Of a DNA stretch of 64,000 bases, positions 26,501 through 38,600 are shown one piece after another. The stretch comes from Pieris napi. Taxonomy: Eukaryota > Arthropoda > Insecta > Lepidoptera > Pieridae. The notes beneath the pieces were generated by a model, which saw nothing but the letters and a program-made list of their open reading frames with translations, was not told the origin of the DNA and made no database searches. A program made the translations under genes and the position numbers. Location: the NCBI RefSeq assembly GCF_905475465.1, contig NC_062257.1:2542001-2606000 (forward strand). The letters are read 5' to 3'. Numbering within the stretch: position 1 is the first letter of the stretch; every line of letters starts with the position of its first letter.

Positions 26501-29500
26501 TCAGTTTCTGGCTCACGATTTTTATTTCTATTAGTCATCAAATTCGTACGGTCAATAGTTGTAGCTTCGCTAATCATTTCATATACTGTCTTCATTTGGT
26601 CTCTATGAGTTATAATATATTGTTGCATAAGGTGTTCAGCTAAATTAAGATCTAAAGGGTCTCTAGGATCAAAATGACCTCTAATGATATCGTGTGGTCT
26701 ACATTTGGTGAAACTATGTACTGAACTGTTATAAGCTAGGATTGCATAAGGTATTTGATTTATCGTGGGTTCATCTTTATTTTTCAGGCAAAGGATACGA
26801 AGGTGTTCTAGTAAGGAAGAATGGAATCTTTCAATAATTCCGTTGTCATTAGGCGAATGAGCTAGTGTTCTATGATGATTAATCTTATGAAGTCTAACAA
26901 ATTCTGCGAAAAGTTGATTAGTGAACTCAGTCCCGTTATCTGTCACAATAGTCAAAGGTAGTCCATGATGAGTACTAAAATGTAATAGACCTTGAATGAT
27001 ACTTATAGCTGTACCATCTCGTAAGTGATATGCTTGGCCGTATTTTGAAAAAGAATCTACAAAGGTAAGATATTTTTCAGCTTGCGCTGTGAATAGGTCC
27101 ATATGAACTATCTCAAAGGGCTTTGTTGCAGGTGGTACTATGTTAAACTGTGGTCTAATTGGATTTCTATCATATTTAGTTTGTCCACAAATTGTACATT
27201 CATTTATATATTTAGTAATTTCTTCCCTCATTTTAGGCCAGTAATAACGACGTGATAAGGCTAAATAACATTCATTGATACCTCTATGGTTAGTTTTACC
27301 TTCATGATAGTGTTTAATTATTTCTTGCTGCCGTAAATACTCCTTAACATCTTCTAACTCGGTTTTTACTAAAACCAGATGCATAGAGTTACATTTAAAG
27401 TTATTTTGTAAGATTGGGATTATCGAATACATACCTAATGGTGGAGTTATTTTAATAGCAGTCTTTATTTTAGGATTGACAAATTCTTTTATTGCATTTA
27501 TGACATCTTGTTCTAATGAAGACTCTGAGACTTGTATATGCGTACGCGTATGGGTATCGAAAGGTTTAGTAACATTCGGTCTTCTTTTAATGTCACCTAC
27601 TATAGTCAAACAAATCTGTCTATGGAATTTGTTAAGTGGTTCATCTGTGATGGGTATTTCGAGGATAGGATTTTCAGCGGATGTGTGTGCTGTTACAGTG
27701 GTAGATCCTGGTGGTTCAGGTCTTACTGACACATCTATACCACATTCTTTAAGAAGTGACTCTATTTCCTCGTTATTAATTTGTACACGGGATAAAGCGT
27801 CAGCGTTGGTATTATATTTTCCTTTTTTGTAAATCACTGTATAGTCAAACTCACTCAATTTAAGTCGCCATCGCGTCAGTCTCGAGTTCGGTTCCTTCAA
27901 ATTCATAATCCACTGGAGTGGTTTATGGTCTGTAATAATTTTGAATTTCCTACCAAACAAATAGGGTCTAAAATACTTAGTTGCCCAAACTATTGCCAAA
28001 AGTTCTTTTTCGATAGTACTGTAATTCAATTCACTGTCACTCAATGTTCTAGAAGCATAGCAGATCGGTTTGTCAGAGCCTACTGTGCCTTGTGAAAGTA
28101 CTGCCCCTAAAGCTACGTTGGAGGCGTCTGTTGTCAGAATGAACTCTTTGTTAAAGTCGGGATACTGTAAAATAGGATCGTTAGTTAATAAGGTTTTGCA
28201 TTTCTCAAAGCATTTGATATAGTCAGAGTCTAAAGTTATTTTGTTAGTCTTTTTAAGACATTTAGTCATCGGTTTCGTTAGTCTTGCAAAGTCAGGTATG
28301 AACTTCCTATAATAACCTAATAGTCCTAAAAATTGTTTAATTTCCTTTGTTGTTTTAGGTAAAGGATAATTTTCTATGGCTCTAATTTTATCGGGGTTCG
28401 GTTTAATACCTTCATTACTAATTATATGACCAAGGTAAGCAGTTTCAAGTTTTAAAAATTCAGATTTGTCCATCTGGATCTTAAAATTGGACTCTCTCAG
28501 TCTGTTAAATACTTTTTCTAAATTAATTATATGCTCCTGCAAAGATGTGCTAAAAACTATGATGTCATCAAGGTACACTAAACATATCTCATTTTGTAAA
28601 CCCTTAAGGATGTTATCCATTACACGCTGAAATGTCGAAGGTGAATTTTTGAGTCCCATTGGCATGCGTAGAAATTCAAAATGACCGTGTTCTACGTTAA
28701 ATGCTGTCTTCGGTATGTCTTCAGGATTCATCTCGACTTGGTAAAAGCCAGATGCAAGGTCAAGAGTCGTAAAATACTGACACCTACCTAATTTGTCTAA
28801 AACGTCAGTGATGTTTGGAATAGGGTATTTATCGTCAATAGTCTTGTCGTTTAACTTCCTAAAGTCCACTACAAGTCGCCATTTTTGTCTACCAGATGCA
28901 TCAGCTTTCTTTGGGACTACCCAAATGGGTGAGCTCCAAGCAGAGTCAGAAGGTCGTATTATACCTTGTTCGAGCATTTTACTTATCTGTTCCCTAACTT
29001 CCTGACGATGTACAAAAGGATATCTGTAACTTTTGGTATAGACTGGGTTTTCATCATGAGTTCTAATATTATGTTTGATTTTATTAGTGAAGGTTAATGG
29101 TTCACCTTCAATGTAAAATATGTCAGCGTAGCGCTTACATAGGGTTTCTAAATTAACTCGTTCCTCACTATTTAAATGGTCAGTTCTAAGTCTATCTAAA
29201 ACTTGGTTTACCCTGTCTGAGTCTAGTTCAGTATAAGAACTTTCAAAGTTAAATAAGTCAAGTTGTAAAGGTCTGTCTATTGGAAATACAATGTCTTCGT
29301 CTGTCATGTTTTCAACTTCTACTATACCAGTCCGATCAGTCACATTAGTAATGCATTCGTGAATAATGCAATTACTTATTATTTGTTCTGGTATAAACAC
29401 GTCACCATCGTCATGATGTATCGGTATACCAACTAAACGAGATGATTTCGCTGGTATTATTTGTTCTGTGTATTTTTTACATTTATAACGCAATAGAGGG

Positions 29501-32500
29501 ATTTTTGCATTGTCAGTGATTAGTATATCGTCTTTAAAATCGATTCTACAGTTTTCTAATAAATCTAATCCTATCAAACCATCAAAATAATTATGAAATT
29601 TATAGATAAATAATTTTATATTTTTAGTCTCATTAAATTCAGGAAAACTAGGAATTGATATTGAGTGTTCATGAACACTTGTTAATCTAGAATTAGTAAC
29701 TTCAAAAGGATCGTACATTTTCGGAATATTACTGAAATATTTATCTACTGCTTCAGGGCTTATGAATGATTGGTTTGCTCCTGTATCAATAAGAAGTTTT
29801 AAAGGTGGATTGTTAATTTTGATATAAGGTAATTCTTTTTTTGATTGTATATTTAATTCTATTCTGGTGGGGATTTTCGATGGCTCTGTTGAAAATCCTG
29901 ACTTTTCCTACCTTTGGAATGTCTCGGTTCAATGTCTTTACTAGTACTAGGCATGTTATTATTATAGCGAGTATCCTCTATTGGTGGTAAATCTTGTTGT
30001 TCATAGTACTGATAATTATCTGAGTCACAATAAGAGTATTGTCCATAATAGTCATTATAGTCATAGTCAGTATTACAATAATTATAGTCAACATAATCAT
30101 TGTCGTATTCATAATCATTATAATCATTAAATTCATTAAAATTAACTTCTCTAAACTTAAAGTAATTAGATGGAGGAGGATTGCCGAATTTTTGCCAATC
30201 ATGACCGGGAATTCTAGGTGGTAAAGGTTTTGTCACAAAATGACTCACTCCACTCATAGGCTTAGGGCCAGAATTATTCTGTGGAGGGTTCCTGTTAAGT
30301 ATTCTAAAACCACTGTTATTATTAGGCAATGGTGCTCGGAACATTTGCTGAGTACGCGTTGGTTGCATAGGCATGCGCTGATGACTATTAAATTGGGGAT
30401 TAAAATTAGGTTTATGCCAACTAGGTCCGGGTAAAAATTTAGGAGGATTAAAATTATTGTTCATAGGAGGAAATTTGGGCTGTGTAAATTGTTGGTGTGA
30501 GTTGTGTGGTGTTAATGGTAATAATGGTTTCTTCAGATCTGTTGCTAAATTATTTCGCTGCTGCAAGTACATAACATTAAGTTCATCCTGGACAAATTCC
30601 AAAGCCTTCTCAATAGTTTCAGGTCTCATACACCTTATTCGGGACCCGAGAGGATCTTTTAAACCTCTTACAAACGCTTGTAAAGTTAATTTCCGATATA
30701 AAATTCTCTTAGCTTCTATAGTTGTCTCTAATGTCTCGTGCAACGATACATAAGACATTATAGTGCTAAAAAGGTTTTGGCATTTGTCATAAAATTCCTG
30801 TGGAGTCTCATTACACTGTGTCGCTAATGCTAAGTCATTATATAGAGCGGTCTCATCCCTTTGGTCAGAAAAATTATTAATTAAAGTATTTCTAATTCCT
30901 ATCCAATTTTCAGGAATACCATTTGAATTTATTGTACGAGCTGCGGAACCAGTAATTTTATTTAAAATGCCATTTATAACACATAAATTCGATAACTCAT
31001 ATCCTAACTCGTCCTTCACGCATTGAATTACGATCTGATCACATATTCTAATAAATCTATGGAGAATATGTGGGTTACCGTCAAATTCAGGAACTGGGCG
31101 GAGAGCCTTATATACTGTATCAGGATCCATTTTATATTTTAAATTACTAAAACTTAAATTCAACCTACTGTCTAAACTTTGAGGGCAATTCGAGCTCTCA
31201 GGAAAATTATTTAAATCTACTGGAGGGCAATTCGAGCCTTCACTTAATTGACGATTCGAGTCTATACCTAATTGACGATTCGAGTCTACACCTAATTGAC
31301 GATTCAAGTCTACTAAGCTATCCCTACGAATTTTATGCCTGGAGGACACAGGACTATTTTTCATAGGACGGAAAATTGTGACGAGGAGAAAGCAACACTG
31401 ATGGAAAAATAATTCAATGTACTCACATAACTCGTCGACTTCCCTGGTTTTCTTTGCGTTGTACTGAAGTTTGAGTACGCCCCGGCTGCTTCCAAATGTT
31501 CTTTGATATTTCGGTGAACGCTTAAGAGCGACAGCTAGAACGACCGCGCGCGGTGTCGAATCTAGACCCCGGAAATCTTCTTTATAACTATCGTTGTAGC
31601 CCCGAAAGTATCCTACCGACTGCGCCAATTACGATTTCGTCAGCCCGGACTCCCAAAAAAAACCAATAGTTAGCTAGGTATTTGTTATATTTAAACTTAT
31701 AATTAAATTACAAAATGACATCCGTTATCGATGCTAGATATAATCGGAGTGGCGAACATATTTTATTTAATTAAAATGTTAAATCGCGGTAAACACTGTG
31801 TCAGCAGAGTAATTCCTTGAAGCCGGCACGTTGACCATACACGTGCCGCGATGTCAGCGATCTTCTTTAGGGTACCGTATGTAATTAATGTATTGTTAAC
31901 GTAAACAATACATTACCTATTGTTTGCTTTATCTAAATTCTTCAAAGCTTTGCGGCGGTTAGCTTTGTGACAACGACTTACTTGCATCATAAGTTAATGT
32001 GTTAATGTATACTCCTCTCTATTTGTCATTGAAAATCAAATCGATTTAGAAACAGTGAATTTTTTAAAACAAAAGAAAATCACAGATTTTTTTAAGTAGA
32101 CTAAACCTTTAGTTGTTGTTTTATTTTTATGTAATGTAAGTAATGTGAATAAATATGATTACATATTTAATTTTCCATCCTTCTGATGCATTCAAGTAAA
32201 AATGGGAGGAAGGGTACATAGAAACATGTACATACCTCTATATTAACCTTTACCTGACATAGAACCTTGATAACTTAAAACCTCTATAACATAAAATATT
32301 TTGTGTTTCCCTTGGACTTTATCTTATCGAGGTTCTACTGTATTTTATATATTTTGCCTAAAATATAAAAATAAAAATTTAGGGGTGGACCACCGTAAAC
32401 ATTTAGGGCTTTGATAGATAGATAGTAGCCGATTCTCAGACTTACTGAATATGCAAAAAAAATTTGATAAGAATCGGTCGAGCCGTTTCGGAGGAGTAGG

Positions 32501-35500
32501 GGAACGAACATTGTGACACGAGAATTTTAAATATTAGATTATGGTAAACATAAATGATACAAATAATACTAGCAAAACAGCGGATTAGGTATCAAACAGA
32601 CACTTAACAATGTTTTTTTTAAAATGCCCACAAAACAAAGAAACCCCTAAAGATTTTGTTGTTTGTTTCAAATATGCGTAAAGAGTAAATTCAATCTATC
32701 TATTATTCTCTTCTTTGTATCTTAGCATTTTGATATTTCAGTTATTGTTGGGTTGGGTTCTAACCGTTCTAGACTTAATAGAAATTGTATAGAATCGTGC
32801 TTTTTTAAGAATTACTTGTTTAATGTACCACCTAAAAAACCCTAAGACATCTTGATCATAAATTAAATTTTAAGTATTTGATTGTACTCATTTTAGTGTG
32901 ATGAGCACAAATAGAAATATAAAATAATAGTTTAAATCCATGAATACTTGTGGTTTAATCAATTTGCCAATATTAGATAATAGATCTACAAATAAACGAC
33001 TATATTTTAATAGTCGTTAGTATTAGTGTTACCATAGTCATCATGGTTAATAAATTACATTTAAATATAATAATATTAATGATGATATAATATTTAACAT
33101 TAATGATGGCTATTTAACACTTAAAACCCAATCTAAATAAAATCAATATTTAAGCAATATTTCAACACCTGTTCCTAGGACTGTTGTTTTGGTGGAACGA
33201 GTACACGAAATGTCTCTGAGCTGAACTGTCAGGAACCTTCAGGCCAAGGAGATTTCATTAAAAAAAAATAGCCTTAGGGTCTCATTTCCAGCAGCGCCAG
33301 GCTCGCCAAAACAGCCCGAGCTGAGCTGTCAAGAACCTTCAGGCCAACAATGAGATTCCATAAAAAATAGCCATTAGGGTCTTAATCCCGGCAGAGCTAC
33401 GCTCGTTGAAACAGCCCGAGCTGAGCGGTCAAGAACCTTCAGGCCAACAGTGAGATTCCATAAAAAAATAGCCATTAGGGTCTTAATCCCGGCAGAGCTA
33501 CGCTCGTTGAAACAGCCCGAGCTGAGCTGTCAAGAACCTTCAGGCCAACAATGAGATTCCATAAAAAAATAGCCATTAGGGTCTTAATCCCGGCAGAGCT
33601 ACGCTTGTTGAAACAGCCCGAGCTGAGCTGTCAAGAACCTTCAGGCCAACAATGAGATTCCATAAAAAAATAGCCATTAGGGTCTTAATCCCGGCAGAGC
33701 TACACTCGTTGAAACAGCCCGAGCTGAGCTGTCAAGAACCTTCAGGCCAACAATGAGATTCAATAAAAAAATAGCCATTAGGGTCTTAATCCCGGCAGAG
33801 CTACGCTCGTTGAAACAGCCCGAGCTGAGCTGTCAAGAACCTTCAGGCCAACAGTGAGATTCCATAAAAAATAGGCCATTGGGGTCTCATCACCGACAGA
33901 CCAGTCAAAACAGTCCGACCCTCAGGTCGTCAGCTCACTGTCACGGCCATGGAGAACGTGTTAATAAATGCATAATTAAGGCAATTCAATTTAAAACTGG
34001 CAACACCAATTTAACTTTGTCAAGAGGTAACAATTACGTCACTACGATCTCCCCAGAGCCAGTTGATTAGGTTTGTCAGGTCACGTTGTATATAATTGTA
34101 TTACATGACTGAGATTCATTGGGTTTCTGTCTGTTATAAATTATACGTTACTAGCTCACGGCGCATTGGTTATTGTTATTTTTCAAACTGGAAGTCCGTG
34201 TGAATTTTATTAAATAAATAAAACCTTTATTAGTTGAAAGTAGTTCATATGATTTATTTATTTCCTCATTTCCTACTTTACAGTAACTTAATACTAACAA
34301 TAGAAAACTTACAAATATAAAAATTAAACTAAAAACATAATACAGTCAAAACCGTTTACGACGACATCGTTTAGAACAACATACAGATACCGGCAAACAT
34401 CTTGAACAAATGTCCTTGCCTCGCAGAAGCGCTTCTCTTAGTAAATTTGTACGCTATGATGGATGAAAAACCAATCAGCCATATTAAAGTAGCATGCAAA
34501 TGTCTGATTATGATTAAAAATTAGTATTTCAAAACTTATAATCATAATCCCCTGGAATGAATTGTACTCCAGCATTTCAAATCGGTATCTCTTTCGTGTA
34601 TAATACTAAAGATCTTACATTTAAAGTGTTGAGGTACTTTTAATTATAATCAGACATTTGCATGCTATCATAATTCGCCATACGCTATAGAATTTATCTC
34701 TTTCTAACACAGCGTTAATCAATTAGACTAAAAGAGAGGTATCTACTTCAAGAGAGTTCAATTAGACTGGGTTTGTCCATTAAATGATTTATATTAGAAA
34801 TAACCTTAGGTCTAATAGTGTAGTAAAAACTCACGCAAGCACTTTCCCTTCGTACTCCAAAAACCTTCGCAAAGCATCATTATGCGCCTGCGCACGCTGC
34901 GGTGGCGCCACCGACTTCCATCTCTCCTTCTTCTTATACGGGTCATCGGGCAGACTCTCTTCTTTAGATAACTCGATGCCCTGAGATTCTAGCCACTCCT
35001 GCGCACAAAATTGTTAAAATCTAAGTTCAGGTTAAGTAACAGTCAGGGTCTATAAAGCTTGGGTTTCTACTACAAAATCTGTCACTTCACTTGCTCGTAC
35101 GGTCTTAAATCAATGACGTATGAAAAGTATCAAAAATTTCAGTTAGAATCTTAGTTTCACACATAATTTAAACAAAAATTTAAATACGCAAGAATAGCTT
35201 AAATTTCCATAAAGGTTCTATCATTTCTATTATGATAGCTAATTGATTTTACATATTTTTCGTAAAACACTAAATTTGTATTTGGTTTTTTTTTTAAATG
35301 TAATATAAGGCTAACGGAAAGAAGGTTTTACTCCATGTGGGGCCTAATTGGCGCTTTATTCAAGCAAGCGGTAGCCACCAACCAAGCTTAGCAAGCTTAG
35401 AAGCTAATTTAGCCTTTCCTTCCAAAAGACAGCGAAACTGAACGTAAAACAGTCGCATTCGCGGGCCCCAATTAGTTTTCATCATCTTAAATAGTGATAA

Positions 35501-35637
35501 ACAAAAAGGGAGGACGAATAATTATAAATAAATGTTATTGTCTCTCGTCTTTTGTTTTATTAGTTATAGATAATAGAGTTAGATGTTTTGTTTTTTATTT
35601 TTAGCGATGGCACATATGCCTCCGTGGCGCAATTGGC

Positions 35638-35674
<37 letters not shown>

Positions 35675-38600
35675 GAGCCCACCCGGGGGCGATTTATTTT
35701 GATATTTCTATTTTTCAATCTGTTTACATTATAAAATTCTCGATAAATGTGATATATTTAGTTCTACGTAAACTTTTGCTCTTACCAATAAATGTTTTTG
35801 ATCAAGGTCACTTTATTCATATTTAGCTAGCTCTTAATACCGAATGTCTACGTAGGATTAGCAGGTCCCGATTCGAGGTTAGGGAATATCTACGGGCAAA
35901 ATTAACCATCTAGTCAGTTCTCTACAACCCACTACAAATAAGGAATTATTATCTCCAAACGAAATATATTTGACAAAACTGTTTCACGCCAATTTGCTAC
36001 AACTATATTATCAGGCGTTTTAAAACTTAAACGAGATGAAAAAAAATTTAGTTTATATATTATCATATTATCTAATCCACCACCCGCGCACAGAGGATTC
36101 TGTGTCCTAAGACGTGCAACTATACGTATTATTACTATATACGTATGTTAGTAAATTTACATAAAAACCTATTTACAACAATGCCTCGACAATAATGCAT
36201 AGTAGTGTAATTTTATTGCTGTCGAAAGTCCAAACCTAATTGAAATATTATATTATAGTAAAAACAAAATTGTTTATTTTATATTTATTTATATCATTAC
36301 GCTTTTATTCCGATGTGTATGGCAGAGATCACGGATCTCCACTTGCTACCTCTCTACCTCTTTTGCTTCATCTACTTTCATGACATTCACCATGAATGCT
36401 CGTCGTACTACTACTTTAAAGTATCTAGTACTTCCTGGATTTGGTCCAGGTATATCCTACTTGATAAACGCTCTTCATTCATGCGTTCTACATGGCCATC
36501 AAAGAAGTCCTCTTTTATCCCACACTGCTGTTTATTTTATGCCATGCAGAAATTAAAATTATCCTTTTAAGTAAATACAAATGAATGCCAGCCGTAAATT
36601 ATATGGTAATTTAAATAAAAAAACATGACTACAAAGACCAAGCGACTATATAAAAATATAATTACATTGTGACTCTCACACAAACCTATTGATTTTCATA
36701 ATTATACTTAACATCACCGTGTAGTTATTTACCTATTATATATTATAATATTACCTATCCTGTTTGTACACGAACACGATTACATAACAAAAATGATAAC
36801 TTATCAATGCTATTGATAAAATGGCCTTGTATATTGTGAAGTTATTCGAATATGTCCAATATTTATTCCTTCAAAATATAATTGAAATGTCTAGAAATAT
36901 TAATATTTAATATCCTTGTTGTACACGATTTCTGGTTATCCCTGAACTTGTTTACATATTTATCACTTAAATAGTACACAAGAAATTAAATTCAAATTAA
37001 AAATCATTTATTCATTTTGGTAACACATTGTTAAATATCCTTTTTAGTAAATAAGATTAATTTAAAAAAAACTTGGCGATTAAAAAGAGTGGCGGAGAGT
37101 TTATTGGCAGTTCTTCTCTTCCGTTCTACGTCCTTGATTTGAAAACTGGTAAGTGTAAAATTAGAAGCATTTAATGTAATTTTTTCACGTTTATAAGTGT
37201 ACATTGTGTTACCTATATGAATAAATAATTTTTGACTTTGACCTGAATTATAAAAAATACCATAACGTTTTTTCTACGTTGTATAATCATCAATACCTTT
37301 GCATTGCGAAGCCGAATGTGTCCAAAACTAATTATATAATGTACATTTCACCCAAAATCCAAACCCGTTTACAAAAACTTATTAATATTCACCGAGGTAA
37401 TGAATCTTAATGCAAGTCGAGTGTTCGCGTCAGTCACATTGTAAAGTACTAACTAAACGGTTGTGCGCGAACAAAATGAACATCTCAATATCGGACCCCG
37501 CCGTGCAGGCGTTTATCCTCCACTCGGCCATATTGGCCGTGAAACTACTGGCTATGAGTCCATTGACCGCTATAATGCGGCTAACATACAAAAGCTTTGC
37601 GAACCCCGAAGACGCCAAGTTCCTAGGCGGTAAAGTGAAATTGGACCATCCATCCGTCGAGCGAGTACGCCGCGCCCATCTGAATGATCTGGAGAACATA
37701 CCGGCTTTTTGGGTAATTGGTGCGTGTTATTTGACGACTGGACCATCAGCTGCCTTCGCGAATTTACTGTTTAGACTTTTTACGGTGTGCCGTATTGTCC
37801 ATACTTTCGTATACGCTGTGGTGCCCTTCCCACAACCCACCAGAGCTATTGTTTTCTTGATCGCATTGGGGATCAACTTCTACATGGGACTACAAGTTTT
37901 GTTATTTTATATGATATAATTTTTTTAATAAAAATAAATAATTTTTTAATAGTCTGTGTGTATCTTTTAAAATCAAAGTCATGCTTACAACTCCTTTTTA
38001 AACTTTGCAGTCAATCGCGATATAAAAAACAAAGTATTTACCTGTTCTTACGTCATTGAATTTTGTAATCCGATTAAAATCTATAAATAATCACAAGGTT
38101 TTTCAGTCAACGAAAAACTTCATTAATAAAAAGGTTTTTTTAAGTATATTTCGTACACAAACAGCTTACACAGTAATCATTATTACTAGAGAAATATGTA
38201 TTAAAAATAAGGACACCTTCGTATACCTAAAACTAACAAAAGAAATAGAATAGAAAGAAAATATCAATATGGAAAAAAACCGGTACAATGGCCGTTCATA
38301 GTTCAACACAAAAGCGTTTTCTAAAGCAATTTTTTTTAGTATCAGCAATCAGGACTACTTTCAAACACACGTACACAGACATTCCCGGACACATGACGCG
38401 CAGTTCTTCATTTATTTTATCACGTTAAAGTATAATAAAAACCACAGTGCATATAAAGTGTTTAAACCATTAATTTTCAATTAAAACGTATACAGTGCAT
38501 CATTAAACGTGGTAAGTCTCTACTTCCATAACAAAGTAGAATAAAAATAATAACACCATCGTGTTAAGGTGGCCATTCACGGTCAATCCATATGGCTTTC

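Larger units (their letters stand above)
24350..31886 (-). mobile_element. Errantivirus-type LTR retrotransposon (gag-pol-env), nearly intact
   Basis: A 7537-bp element with two 260-bp LTRs, flanked by the 4-bp duplication AATG (24346..24349 and 31887..31890). Reading right to left: 5' LTR, tRNA-Ser primer site, gag, pol in a -1 frame, env, purine tract, 3' LTR. The env frame and the tRNA-Ser primer site place it with the insect errantiviruses of the ZAM/297/17.6 type (Ty3/gypsy order). All three frames are open and the LTRs read identical by eye, so insertion was recent. It lies in EFHC intron 4 in the same sense as EFHC transcription. Confidence 0.95.
24077..32340. mobile_element. pogo-like MITE split by the LTR element
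   Basis: TIRs CAGTAGAACCTCGATAACG (24077) and TTATCGAGGTTCTACTG (ending 32340), with TA at 24075-24076 and 32341-32342. Subterminal CCTCTATAAC-type repeats occur on both sides. Without the LTR element it would be about 720 bp and non-coding, similar in style to 9112..9611. Confidence 0.9.
23930..32533 (+). repeat. Family C repeat split by nested transposons
   Basis: The left half (23930..24076) carries ACTAGCTGACCCGGCAAACG to GCTGTATCATAATAAAATA. The right half (32341..32533) resumes with TTTAGGGGTGGACCACCGTA and ends GACACGAGAATTTTAAATAT. Joined order agrees with intact copies at 22427 and 61420. The interruption is a pogo-like element carrying an LTR element. Confidence 0.88.

Noticed and set aside
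25225..30753. Plus-strand open frames inside the LTR element
   Set aside because: They are antisense shadows of env, pol and gag with no recognisable domain.
31365..31628. Gag start at the LTR border
   Set aside because: The frame is open to 31628, but the first codon there is TTG inside the primer site. The first ATG is at 31364.
33879..34070. 63-codon open frame at the end of the tandem repeat
   Set aside because: It begins in the last diverged repeat unit and does not continue through other units, so it is probably chance.
36313..36570. 85-codon open frame in intron 3
   Set aside because: No domain, no splice partners, and a composition like random AT-rich DNA.
38056..38253. Small open frames after the first MGST gene
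   Set aside because: They lie in AT-rich sequence between a polyadenylation signal and a transposon, with no recognisable product.
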